This document shows, piece after piece, positions 1 through 6,713 of a stretch of 7,947 bases of DNA (position 1 is the stretch's first letter; every line of letters starts with the position of its first letter). Below the pieces are notes generated by a model that made no database searches, had not been told where the DNA came from, and saw nothing but the letters and a program-made list of their open reading frames with translations. A program made the position numbers and the translations under genes. Source of the DNA: Treponema sp. (GTDB lineage Bacteria > Spirochaetota > Spirochaetia > Treponematales > Breznakiellaceae). The stretch covers positions 1 to 7,947 of the forward strand of contig JAIRRR010000006.1 in assembly GCA_031255875.1 (NCBI GenBank). Direction: 5' to 3'.

Positions 1-123
1 CTTCGGTGTCAATCTTTTGAAATAACCCTGAAGTTCCGGGTTGAGGACTGTTTATACCATCGAGAGTCCCGGTTCTCTTAACCCCTTATCCCAAGGCGAG
101 AAGGAGAATCGTTTCCGGAGAAG
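1..123. other. Upstream region of the regulator cluster, no supported gene
   Basis: This is the only sequence to the left of the first gene. On the + strand the three frames meet stops at 18-20, 23-25 and 79-81, so one of them could carry the last codons of a preceding gene, but nothing recognisable is encoded and I cannot choose. No convincing sigma70 promoter is present: TTGAAA at 17-22 has no good -10 at 16-18 bases, and the TATACC at 53-58 has no matching -35. A weak hairpin can form from AGAG (63-66) and CTCT (75-78), without a T run. The promoter for the cluster may lie further left. Confidence 0.5.
117..120 (+). promoter_or_regulatory. Weak ribosome binding site of the first LAL gene
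   Basis: GGAG sits only three bases before the ATG at 124, closer than usual. A better AAGGAG lies at 101-106 but is 17 bases away, too far for this ATG, and no ATG, GTG or TTG stands at a proper distance behind it. An in-frame stop at 79-81 rules out a longer protein. The start at 124 is supported by alignment to the second LAL protein (FYSN against FYGN, then LERPRL in both). Initiation may therefore be inefficient or controlled. Confidence 0.35.
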
Positions 124-2685
124 ATGTTTTACAGTAATGTTCCCATTAACCAGTCAAACCGCGTCTACCTTGAAAGGCCCCGTCTTGACCAGATTTTAGA
201 ACAGGCGGTCAGGCGCCCGGTGGTTTTTGTGAACGCCGGGGTGGGGTACGGCAAAACGCACGCGGTGTATTCGTTCCTCCGCAAGTGCCAGTTTATGACT
301 TTCTGGATACAGTTTTCCGAGCGGGACAATATCGGCGTCCGGTTCTGGGAAAACTTTACCGGCGCGGTCGGCGTATTCAGCCCGAATACCGCGAAGATGC
401 TGACAGAAATCGGGTTTCCCGAAACGAACCGGAAATTCGCGTATTATTTGTCTATCCCGCAGATGGACCTCCTGTCGGACCGCAAGTACATTTTTGTATA
501 TGACAATTTCCAGCTTATCCGGGACAGAAAGGTGCTCCGCTTCCTTGAGCATTCGATCACCACCTCTTTTCCCAATATTACCTCCATCCTGATCTCCCGG
601 AATGAGCCGCTGGCCGGCGCGGAAAAAATTTCCGCCGGGGACATAGCGCGGATTACCGAGGAGGACCTCCGGTTTACCCCGGAAGAAACCGCCGCCTTCT
701 TCGAGCTCCATCAGCTGAAGGTTCCGGCGGAAATTGTATCGGCGGTTTACCGGGATACCGAGGGCTGGGCCTTTGCCACGTACCTTGCGGCCCTGTCCCT
801 GAACCGCGACAGTACGCATTATGTCGGCATGGGGGTGCGTTCCAATATCTTCAGGCTCATAGAAGGGGAAATTTTGGCGGATGTGGGGGAAGACGCCCGG
901 AAATTCCTGATAAAGATGTCGCTTATCGATCATCTTGCCCCGGAGCTGCTCGAAGATATCCAGGGGGAGGAAAACCTGCTGGATCAGCTGGACAACGCCA
1001 TCGGCGCGTTTTTTCAGTTCGACGATTACCTCAACGCCTACAGGATTCACCCGCTGTTCCTCGAATTTCTCGAAGGCAGGCAAAACGAGCTGGGGGAAGG
1101 GGAAATACGGGAAACCTACCTGAAAGCCGCCGAGTGGTGCTTAAAGAACAACCAGAAAATAGACGCCTTTACCTACCTTGAAAAGGCCGGGAACTACGGC
1201 CGGTTCCTCACCGCCGTTAATGAGACGCTTCCCCTGATCGTGGCCGAGCCTGTCGCCCAGATACTGCTGTCGGTCTGCGAAAAAGCGCCGGCGGAGGCCT
1301 TCGCGCAGGATTCCGGCCTCTACGTCCTCTATACCTGGGTGCTTATCAGCCTGGGGCTCCTTGAGCGGGCGGACAGGGAGCTGCGGGAAATTATCGCCAA
1401 GCTCAAAGCGCGGAATCCCATGCCGGCAAACGACCGGGCCCTGCTGGGCTGTTATATCAACCTGGGGCTGTGCGGCTATTTTGCCAGCATGTACACGCAG
1501 GACTATTCGTTTGTGGAGTATTTTGAGCTTGCGGCCCGCTGCCGCGATACATCCGGCCGCACGATAAAGCCGCCCGAGTCGGTGGTCCAGGTGGCTTTCT
1601 GCGTATGCAGGGTATCCGGCCGCGAAAAAGGGGGTTTTGAAAAGTGCATCGCCGCCCTGGACAAGATGGTCCCCTGCCTGGCAATGGCCTACAACGGCTG
1701 CGGCTGGGGCCTGAACGATCTGGCCCGGTCGGAATTCGCCCTTTTTCAGGGAAAGTTCGAGGATGCCTGGCAGCACGCGCTTGTATCCCTGCGTAAAGCC
1801 CGGGAGCGGTCCCAGTACGAAATCGAAGGCCGCGCCCTGTTCTACCTGCTGCGTATCGGCCTTGTCCGGGGGGACGGGGAAACGGTGGCGAGGATATTTA
1901 AGCAGATCGAGGAGAGGGCCGGCGAGATCGGTTTTGTCAACCAGAATATCCTGCGGGACATCATGAGCGGCTGGTTCTTTGTGCAGACAAGGCAGCGCGA
2001 CCGGGTAGCCTCCTGGCTGAAAAACGATTTTGAGGAAAGCGATCTTAATTCGGTACTGTACGGGCTTGAGACGCTGGTAAAGGCCCGCTACCACCTGGCG
2101 GAAAAGCGCTTCAGCGCGGTTCTGGCGACTCTGGAAAACCGGAACGACAAGTACGGCGCTGCGGGCTATATTCTGGGCCGGGTGGAGATAAAGGCCATCG
2201 AAGCGGTCTGCCGCTACCAGATGAAAAATATCGCGGGGGCCGTGGAAGCGCTCCGGGCGGCGTATGAACTTTCGCTCCCCAACGGAATAGTCCTGCCCTT
2301 TTTCGAGCTGGGCAGGACCATGCGCGCGCTGCTCAGCGCCGTCTCCGCGAAGGCCGATACGGGGATAGACCGGCAGTGGATTGAAAAAACAAGGAAGGGC
2401 GTTTCGGCTTACGCGAAGAAACTGATGATCGTCATAAGGCAATACCAGGGCCGGAATTTCGAAGGCAGGGGCGACGAAGACGGCAATGCCGCGCTTCTTT
2501 CCCCGAGGGAACTGGAGGTGCTTACCGGGCTTTCGCGCGGGCTTACCCGGAAGGAGATCGCGGAAAACGCGGCGCTTTCGGAGAATACCGTAAAGAGCAT
2601 TATTCGGAGCATTTACACCAAACTTGACGCGGTTAACCAGGCGGATGCGGTGCGCATCGCGACTGTCCGGGGAATATTTAAATGA
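124..2685 (+). CDS. MalT/LAL-type ATP-dependent transcriptional regulator, LuxR family (copy 1)
   Basis: An 853-residue cytoplasmic DNA-binding regulator of the LAL (large ATP-binding LuxR) group of STAND ATPases, close to MalT (about 900 residues) in length and layout. Visible parts: Walker A GVGYGKT at 39-45; the family motif RDN...RFW at 67-75; a Walker B strand YIFVYDN at 122-128; a sensor-like LISRNEP at 156-162; LRFTPEE at 182-188; TEGW at 212-215; a long helical, TPR-like region from about 335 to 785; and a LuxR helix-turn-helix at 791-853 with SENTVK starting the recognition helix. In MalT, ATP and inducer binding cause oligomerisation and promoter activation; the inducer here is unknown. 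The second acidic residue of Walker B is Asn (D127-N128) where the neighbouring paralogue has Asp-Asp. The stop overlaps the next start (ATGA), implying translational coupling. Family assignment is secure, the target is not known. Confidence 0.93.
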   Translation: MFYSNVPINQSNRVYLERPRLDQILEQAVRRPVVFVNAGVGYGKTHAVYSFLRKCQFMTFWIQFSERDNIGVRFWENFTGAVGVFSPNTAKMLTEIGFPETNRKFAYYLSIPQMDLLSDRKYIFVYDNFQLIRDRKVLRFLEHSITTSFPNITSILISRNEPLAGAEKISAGDIARITEEDLRFTPEETAAFFELHQLKVPAEIVSAVYRDTEGWAFATYLAALSLNRDSTHYVGMGVRSNIFRLIEGEILADVGEDARKFLIKMSLIDHLAPELLEDIQGEENLLDQLDNAIGAFFQFDDYLNAYRIHPLFLEFLEGRQNELGEGEIRETYLKAAEWCLKNNQKIDAFTYLEKAGNYGRFLTAVNETLPLIVAEPVAQILLSVCEKAPAEAFAQDSGLYVLYTWVLISLGLLERADRELREIIAKLKARNPMPANDRALLGCYINLGLCGYFASMYTQDYSFVEYFELAARCRDTSGRTIKPPESVVQVAFCVCRVSGREKGGFEKCIAALDKMVPCLAMAYNGCGWGLNDLARSEFALFQGKFEDAWQHALVSLRKARERSQYEIEGRALFYLLRIGLVRGDGETVARIFKQIEERAGEIGFVNQNILRDIMSGWFFVQTRQRDRVASWLKNDFEESDLNSVLYGLETLVKARYHLAEKRFSAVLATLENRNDKYGAAGYILGRVEIKAIEAVCRYQMKNIAGAVEALRAAYELSLPNGIVLPFFELGRTMRALLSAVSAKADTGIDRQWIEKTRKGVSAYAKKLMIVIRQYQGRNFEGRGDEDGNAALLSPRELEVLTGLSRGLTRKEIAENAALSENTVKSIIRSIYTKLDAVNQADAVRIATVRGIFK

Positions 2686-5324
2686 CGCCGAATTCGTTTT
2701 TCTATGGCAATGCGCCGGCAATTCCGGAAAACCAGATCTGCCTGGAACGCCCCCGGCTGTACCAGTGCTTTGAAAAGGCCCTGGACAGCACCCTGATAAC
2801 GGTGGTGGCCGGATCGGGGTACGGGAAGAGCTACGCGGTTTACCTTTTCCTGCGCAGGACGAACCTGCACAGTGTCTGGATACAGCTGTCGAAACGCGAT
2901 AATCTCACCGCCCGTTTTTGGGAAAATATATCCGGCACGGTTGCCTCCCTTAACCCGGATGTCGGCGCGGCTTTGCGGGAACAGGGCTTTCCCGGCAGCC
3001 AGCAGCAGTTTGACAGATACCTTGCCCTGGTTGAAAGGATCATGGTGCCGGGCAGGAACTACGTGCTCGTTCTGGATGACTTCCATCTGCTCGATTCGGC
3101 ACAGGTGATGCGCTTTGTCGAATGGCACGCCGCCTCTCCCCTCTTCAATTTCAGGACCATCGTGATCTCCCGTACCCGGCCGCCGCTGGACCTTATTTCC
3201 CTGGACGCGAAGGGGCTGGTGTCGGAAATTACCGCGGACGACCTCCGTTTCAGCGAGGAGGAGATTGACGAATATTATAAGTTGCAGAATATCGTCATGC
3301 CGCCCGGGGAATTAAAACAGCTTTACCTTGACACCGAAGGCTGGGCAATGGCGCTGAGCGTTATCGCCCAGAATATCCGGAATCATGGCGGCAGGCCGGT
3401 TTATTCGTCTTCCGGAACGGAGATGGCGGCGTTTGAGAGAATAGAAGAAAATCACTTTTCCGAGATGCCCGAAGATCTGAGAAAATTTTTGATCAAGTTG
3501 TCCCTTATCGAGCACTGGCCCCGGGAATTGCTGGAAAAAATAGCCGCAGGCAAGAAACTTATTGACGCTATGGAAAATATAAGCCCTTTTATCCGTTACG
3601 ATGCCTACCGGAACAGCTATCTGATACACCACCTGTTCCGCGAATTCCTGAAGAAAAAAAAGGGCGAATTAAGCGAAGCGGAAATGCGGGAGATCTACAA
3701 CGCCTCTGCGGAATGGTGCGTAAAGAACAACCAGCTTATGGACGCGGCCCTGGACTATGAGCGGGCGCGGAATTACCACGGCTTCCGCCTCCTTATCGAC
3801 TCCCTCCCCCTGAAGATCGCCGATCAGATGACCGAATTCCTCCTGAAAATTCTCGACAGGCTTCTTTCGGATGCGGAGCTGATTTCGCGGGATTCGATTG
3901 AGGATCTCCTGGTGCTGCGCCACAAGGCCCGGCCCAAGTTCCTCCTGGCCCTGGGCCGGCTGGATGAATCGGCCGCCTGCAGCCGGGAAGCCATCGCCCA
4001 GTTCGAGAACCTGCCGCCCGGGCCCGTGCGCTCATGGATACTGGCGAACGCCTACATAAACCTGGGCATTGTCGCCATACTCTCCTCGATGGTAACAAAG
4101 CATTACAACTTTGCCCCGTATTTTGAAAAAAGCCTGGAATATGCTGTGACATTTCCCCAATCGGCCCTGAATATCAAAATACCGAGAATCCACGGCAGCG
4201 TTTACGCGTATATATGCCGGGTGGGCTATCCCGCCGAAAAGGGGGAATTTGAAAAGTTCATCGACGCGTTTGTCCCGGCAGCATCTCTTGCCGGGGCCAT
4301 TGTTGACGGCTTCTTTTGCGGGCTGGATATTCTGGCGCGGGCGGAAGTCGCCTACTACCGGGGCGATCTGCTAAACGCGGAGACCTTCGCCCTCCAGTCC
4401 GTGTACAAGGCCCGGCAGAAGAAGCAGCACGAGACTGAATCGGGCGGGCTGTTCTACCTGCTGCGGCTGGGCCTTCACGCGGGCGACGCCGCCAAGATCC
4501 GGGAAGTGCTCCGTCAAATGGAAGCCCAGCTCGGCATCCGGGAATATTTTAACCGGTTCGTTATTTACGATATTAATACCGGCTGGTTTCACGCCCATAC
4601 CGGGCTTTTATCGCTCCAGAGCGAGGGGGGGCCTTTTTCGGAGTTCAAAAGCGATTATACTTTTGATAATTTAAACGCCATATTTTACAGCGCCCAGAAA
4701 GCACTGGTAAAGGCGAAGAATTTTTACGCCCTGAGGCAATACAGCGCGGCGCTGCGGGTTCTGGACGATTTTGACGAGAAGAAAAACGAAATAGGGGATT
4801 TTGTGCTTGCGAGGATAGACAGGGCCGTCCTCAGGGCCGTCTGCCTCTGCCGCCGGGATACGGCCGAAAACGCCGGGCCCGCCGACGCCGGGCCGGAAGA
4901 AGCCCTGCGGGCGCTGGAAGAAGCCTATGAAATGGCCGCCCCGAATTCGCTGGACATGCCTTGTATCGAGCATGGCAAGGATATGCAGTTTCTCACGGGG
5001 ATAGCCCTGGGCTGCCGTTCCTGCTCCATCCCCCGGCCCTGGCTGGAGATGATCCGGAACAAGGCTTCCATTTATGGGAAAAACCTTTTGCTGGCCCTGG
5101 AACAACAGAAAGCCCCGGGCCCGGAACAGATGCCCTATCTGAGCTGGCGGGAGAAAGAGGTGCTCAGGGCTATTTCCCGGGGGTGGAACCGGGAAAGAAT
5201 CGCCGAATCCCTGGCTATGTCCGTTAATACCGTGAAAGCGGAGATCAGCAGCGTTTATGCGAAACTGGGCGCCCAGAATCGCGCCGATGCCGTGCGAATC
5301 GCCGCAAAATTGAAAATTTTTTAG
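2682..5324 (+). CDS. MalT/LAL-type ATP-dependent transcriptional regulator, LuxR family (copy 2)
   Basis: An 880-residue paralogue of the preceding gene and most likely its tandem duplicate: 36 of 69 residues are identical in the ungapped N-terminal block (residues 19-87 here), and 36 of 61 in the C-terminal helix-turn-helix. Walker A GSGYGKS is at 44-50, Walker B YVLVLDD at 127-133 has the usual Asp-Asp, and the sensor-like VISR is at 161-164. A helical arm fills the middle and the LuxR domain lies at about 819-880 (VNTVK at the recognition helix). The start ATG at 2682 overlaps the TGA of copy 1; a GGGGA at 2669-2673 gives a moderate ribosome site 8 bases upstream. Compared with copy 1 it has a short extra Ala/Gly/Pro stretch near residues 729-740 built from a repeated 10-base unit. 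It presumably acts as an ATP- and ligand-controlled activator; it could act with copy 1 as a mixed oligomer, which is inference. Confidence 0.93.
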   Translation: MTPNSFFYGNAPAIPENQICLERPRLYQCFEKALDSTLITVVAGSGYGKSYAVYLFLRRTNLHSVWIQLSKRDNLTARFWENISGTVASLNPDVGAALREQGFPGSQQQFDRYLALVERIMVPGRNYVLVLDDFHLLDSAQVMRFVEWHAASPLFNFRTIVISRTRPPLDLISLDAKGLVSEITADDLRFSEEEIDEYYKLQNIVMPPGELKQLYLDTEGWAMALSVIAQNIRNHGGRPVYSSSGTEMAAFERIEENHFSEMPEDLRKFLIKLSLIEHWPRELLEKIAAGKKLIDAMENISPFIRYDAYRNSYLIHHLFREFLKKKKGELSEAEMREIYNASAEWCVKNNQLMDAALDYERARNYHGFRLLIDSLPLKIADQMTEFLLKILDRLLSDAELISRDSIEDLLVLRHKARPKFLLALGRLDESAACSREAIAQFENLPPGPVRSWILANAYINLGIVAILSSMVTKHYNFAPYFEKSLEYAVTFPQSALNIKIPRIHGSVYAYICRVGYPAEKGEFEKFIDAFVPAASLAGAIVDGFFCGLDILARAEVAYYRGDLLNAETFALQSVYKARQKKQHETESGGLFYLLRLGLHAGDAAKIREVLRQMEAQLGIREYFNRFVIYDINTGWFHAHTGLLSLQSEGGPFSEFKSDYTFDNLNAIFYSAQKALVKAKNFYALRQYSAALRVLDDFDEKKNEIGDFVLARIDRAVLRAVCLCRRDTAENAGPADAGPEEALRALEEAYEMAAPNSLDMPCIEHGKDMQFLTGIALGCRSCSIPRPWLEMIRNKASIYGKNLLLALEQQKAPGPEQMPYLSWREKEVLRAISRGWNRERIAESLAMSVNTVKAEISSVYAKLGAQNRADAVRIAAKLKIF
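4870..4894 (+). repeat. Short in-frame direct repeat inside LAL copy 2
   Basis: ACGCCGGGCC occurs at 4870-4879 and again at 4885-4894, a 15-base period equal to five codons. It encodes two rounds of Ala-Gly-Pro in a stretch that LAL copy 1 lacks, so it looks like a small in-frame expansion in a loop between helices of the arm. It keeps the reading frame. Confidence 0.6.
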
Positions 5325-5352
5325 CCGTTTGGGTGTATTGCGTTCAAAATTG
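5305..5352 (+). repeat. Direct repeat CAAAATTG, two copies 40 bases apart
   Basis: CAAAATTG stands at 5305-5312, in the last codons of LAL copy 2, and at 5345-5352 in the gap before the PocR-AraC gene. The offset of 40 bases is close to four helical turns, so both copies would face the same side of the DNA, as paired operator half-sites often do. They flank the weak promoter candidate at 5310-5339. An eight-base AT-rich repeat can arise by chance, and the first copy is also coding sequence. Confidence 0.3.
5310..5339 (+). promoter_or_regulatory. Weak sigma70-like promoter candidate before the PocR-AraC genes
   Basis: TTGAAA at 5310-5315 matches five of six bases of the -35 consensus, and TGTATT at 5334-5339 matches four of six of the -10 with 18 bases between them. 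A start near 5346 would give a leader of about 39 bases that contains both GCCTCC (5352-5357) and the Shine-Dalgarno sequence. It overlaps the end of LAL copy 2. Read-through from upstream is an equally good way to transcribe the PocR genes. Confidence 0.25.
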
Positions 5353-5379
5353 CCTCCGTAAAGTTATAGTGAAGGAGGC
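5352..5379 (+). promoter_or_regulatory. Shine-Dalgarno site with a complementary masking arm
   Basis: AAGGAGG at 5372-5378 is a near-perfect ribosome binding site six bases before the ATG at 5385 and fixes the start of the PocR-AraC gene. Twenty-two bases upstream, GCCTCC at 5352-5357 is the exact complement of GGAGGC at 5374-5379, so the mRNA can form a six-pair stem, mostly G-C, with a 16-base loop that hides the site. This could lower or regulate translation. The Shine-Dalgarno site itself is certain; the hairpin control is inference. Confidence 0.55.
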
Positions 5380-5384
5380 TTTCC

Positions 5385-6713
5385 ATGAGTATCATTAGCC
5401 GCAGGGAAATTGAGCCCCTGCTTTTGAATGCCCGCAAGGTGCTCGGGTTTTACGCGATGGCCACAGGAACATCTGTCGCGGTGCTGGACGCGGACGGGAA
5501 TCCGGTTGACGAATCCTGTTCCGCCGGGGTGCTCCGCTGCTGCGCGTTCTGCGGGCAACGCCAGCCCGATTCGGACCCCCCCCCCAGCGGGGAATACCTC
5601 TGCGCCCGGATGCACATTAACGCCATTAGGGAGGCGCGGCAGTCCGGGGGCGTCTACATTTACCTCTGCGATCTGGGTTTCCTGTTCTGGATCAGCCCCC
5701 TTATTGCCGTGGGCCATTTGGCGGGCGCGCTGATTGCCGGGGGAGTGCTGGGGATCGACCGGCAGCAGGCGCAGGCCCGGCTGGAATCCCTGCGCGGGGC
5801 GGAATTTACCAAAACAGAGCTTGCACTTGTCAAAGAGAAGAAGATCGACGAGGTAAAGTGCCTGGCGCGGACGCTGCTCCTCTGCGCCGAGCATATTTCC
5901 CGCAATACCGAGGATTGCCGGGAAACGCTGAAACGGATTGGCGAACAGGAGGAGGCTGTCCCGCCGCAGATCCGTCTGGTCCGCGCCGACGAGGCCGCGG
6001 CCCCGCCCTCCTATCCGCTGGACAGGGAGCGGACCTTTCTGGCCGCCCTGCGCCGGGGGGACAGCGACGCGGGGAGAAAGCTGCTGGGCGAGCTTCTGGA
6101 GAATATCCTCGTTTCGAGCCACCAAAACTTTGAATCAATGAAACTGCGGGCCATAGAGCTGGTGGTGATCCTCTCCCGCGAAGCGGTTACCCCCGATAAA
6201 TCGGAGGACGACGTTATTCTGGAAACCAATAACCGCTACATCAAGCGTATCCAGGATGCCAAGAATCCCGAAGAACTGACGGATATTCTGTACCTCATTG
6301 TGGACCGCATGGCGGGACGCATTTTCTCATTCCAGGGGGTGCGCCACGCCTCGGCGCTCAGGAAGGCGGAGCGGTTTATCTGGGAAAACTACACCCGGAA
6401 GATATGCCTTAAGGAAATTGCCGAGGCATCGGGATTATCGGCGCCGTATTTCAGCAGCATATTCAAGGAGGAAATGGGAGAAAATCTGTCCACGTACCTT
6501 AACCGGCTCCGGGTAGAGCGCGCGGCAACCTTGCTCATTGAATCGGACATGTCCCTCAGCGAAATAGCCGGGGTTTGCGGATTTGAAGACCAGAGCTGGT
6601 TTTCAAAGATATTCAAAAGTTATACTGGCAAAAGTCCGGGGAAATACCGGGAACAGGGCGAAGGGGTTCTCTTTGCCATACGGGAAAGTTCCGGGCACGA
6701 AGAAACAGGCTGA
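5385..6713 (+). CDS. AraC-family regulator with N-terminal PocR sensory domain (copy 1)
   Basis: A 442-residue cytoplasmic one-component regulator. Residues about 12-125 form a PocR domain, a PAS-like sensor named from the propanediol/cobalamin regulator PocR and predicted to bind small hydrocarbon derivatives. It shows the signature C95-x2-G-x6-P and a Cys/His set: C53, C56, C73, H77, C95 (C45 and C52 are extra). A helical linker follows (about 145-310, with AIELVVILSREA at 256-267), then two AraC helix-turn-helix motifs at about 340-424 (LKEIAEASGLSAPYF and LSEIAGVCGFEDQSWF) and a short tail. The start is fixed by a strong ribosome site. Ten C in a row at 5576-5585 encode Pro65-67 in the loop between C56 and C73. 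The gene lies 60 bases after LAL copy 2, and its TGA overlaps the next start (TGATG). Ligand and targets are unknown; many AraC regulators of this type are activators. Confidence 0.92.
   Translation: MSIISRREIEPLLLNARKVLGFYAMATGTSVAVLDADGNPVDESCSAGVLRCCAFCGQRQPDSDPPPSGEYLCARMHINAIREARQSGGVYIYLCDLGFLFWISPLIAVGHLAGALIAGGVLGIDRQQAQARLESLRGAEFTKTELALVKEKKIDEVKCLARTLLLCAEHISRNTEDCRETLKRIGEQEEAVPPQIRLVRADEAAAPPSYPLDRERTFLAALRRGDSDAGRKLLGELLENILVSSHQNFESMKLRAIELVVILSREAVTPDKSEDDVILETNNRYIKRIQDAKNPEELTDILYLIVDRMAGRIFSFQGVRHASALRKAERFIWENYTRKICLKEIAEASGLSAPYFSSIFKEEMGENLSTYLNRLRVERAATLLIESDMSLSEIAGVCGFEDQSWFSKIFKSYTGKSPGKYREQGEGVLFAIRESSGHEETG
5576..5585 (+). repeat. Poly-C tract (C10) within the PocR coding region
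   Basis: Ten consecutive C cover the last base of Asp64 and the codons of Pro65, Pro66 and Pro67. It is the longest homopolymer I noticed in the window; the next are G7 at 4625-4631 and several G6 runs. One added C would bring a stop at 5618-5620 (about 78 residues); one lost C would bring a stop at 5731-5733 (about 115 residues). Both products lack the AraC DNA-binding domain. The copy-2 protein has no such tract in the corresponding loop. Confidence 0.9.

Noticed and set aside
62..79. Small inverted repeat upstream of the first LAL gene as a terminator or operator
   Set aside because: Only four pairs plus a G-T pair, with an eight-base loop and no T run; expected by chance.
1141..2721. Long open frame of 526 codons on the - strand
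   Set aside because: It lies opposite the clearly real LAL gene, comes from GC-rich codon bias, and its translation shows no domain or recognisable composition. The same holds for the - strand frame at 196-1083 and those opposite the PocR genes.
5306..5322. AAAATTGAAAATTTT followed by T, as a terminator after LAL copy 2
   Set aside because: The stem is short and made only of A-T pairs, and lies within the last codons of the gene; it lacks the GC-rich stem of an intrinsic terminator.
5343..5370. TTCAAA and TATAGT with 16 bases between, a good-looking sigma70 promoter
   Set aside because: Transcription would begin at about 5377, inside the Shine-Dalgarno site, leaving the PocR-AraC mRNA without it. 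Possible only if leaderless initiation is used.
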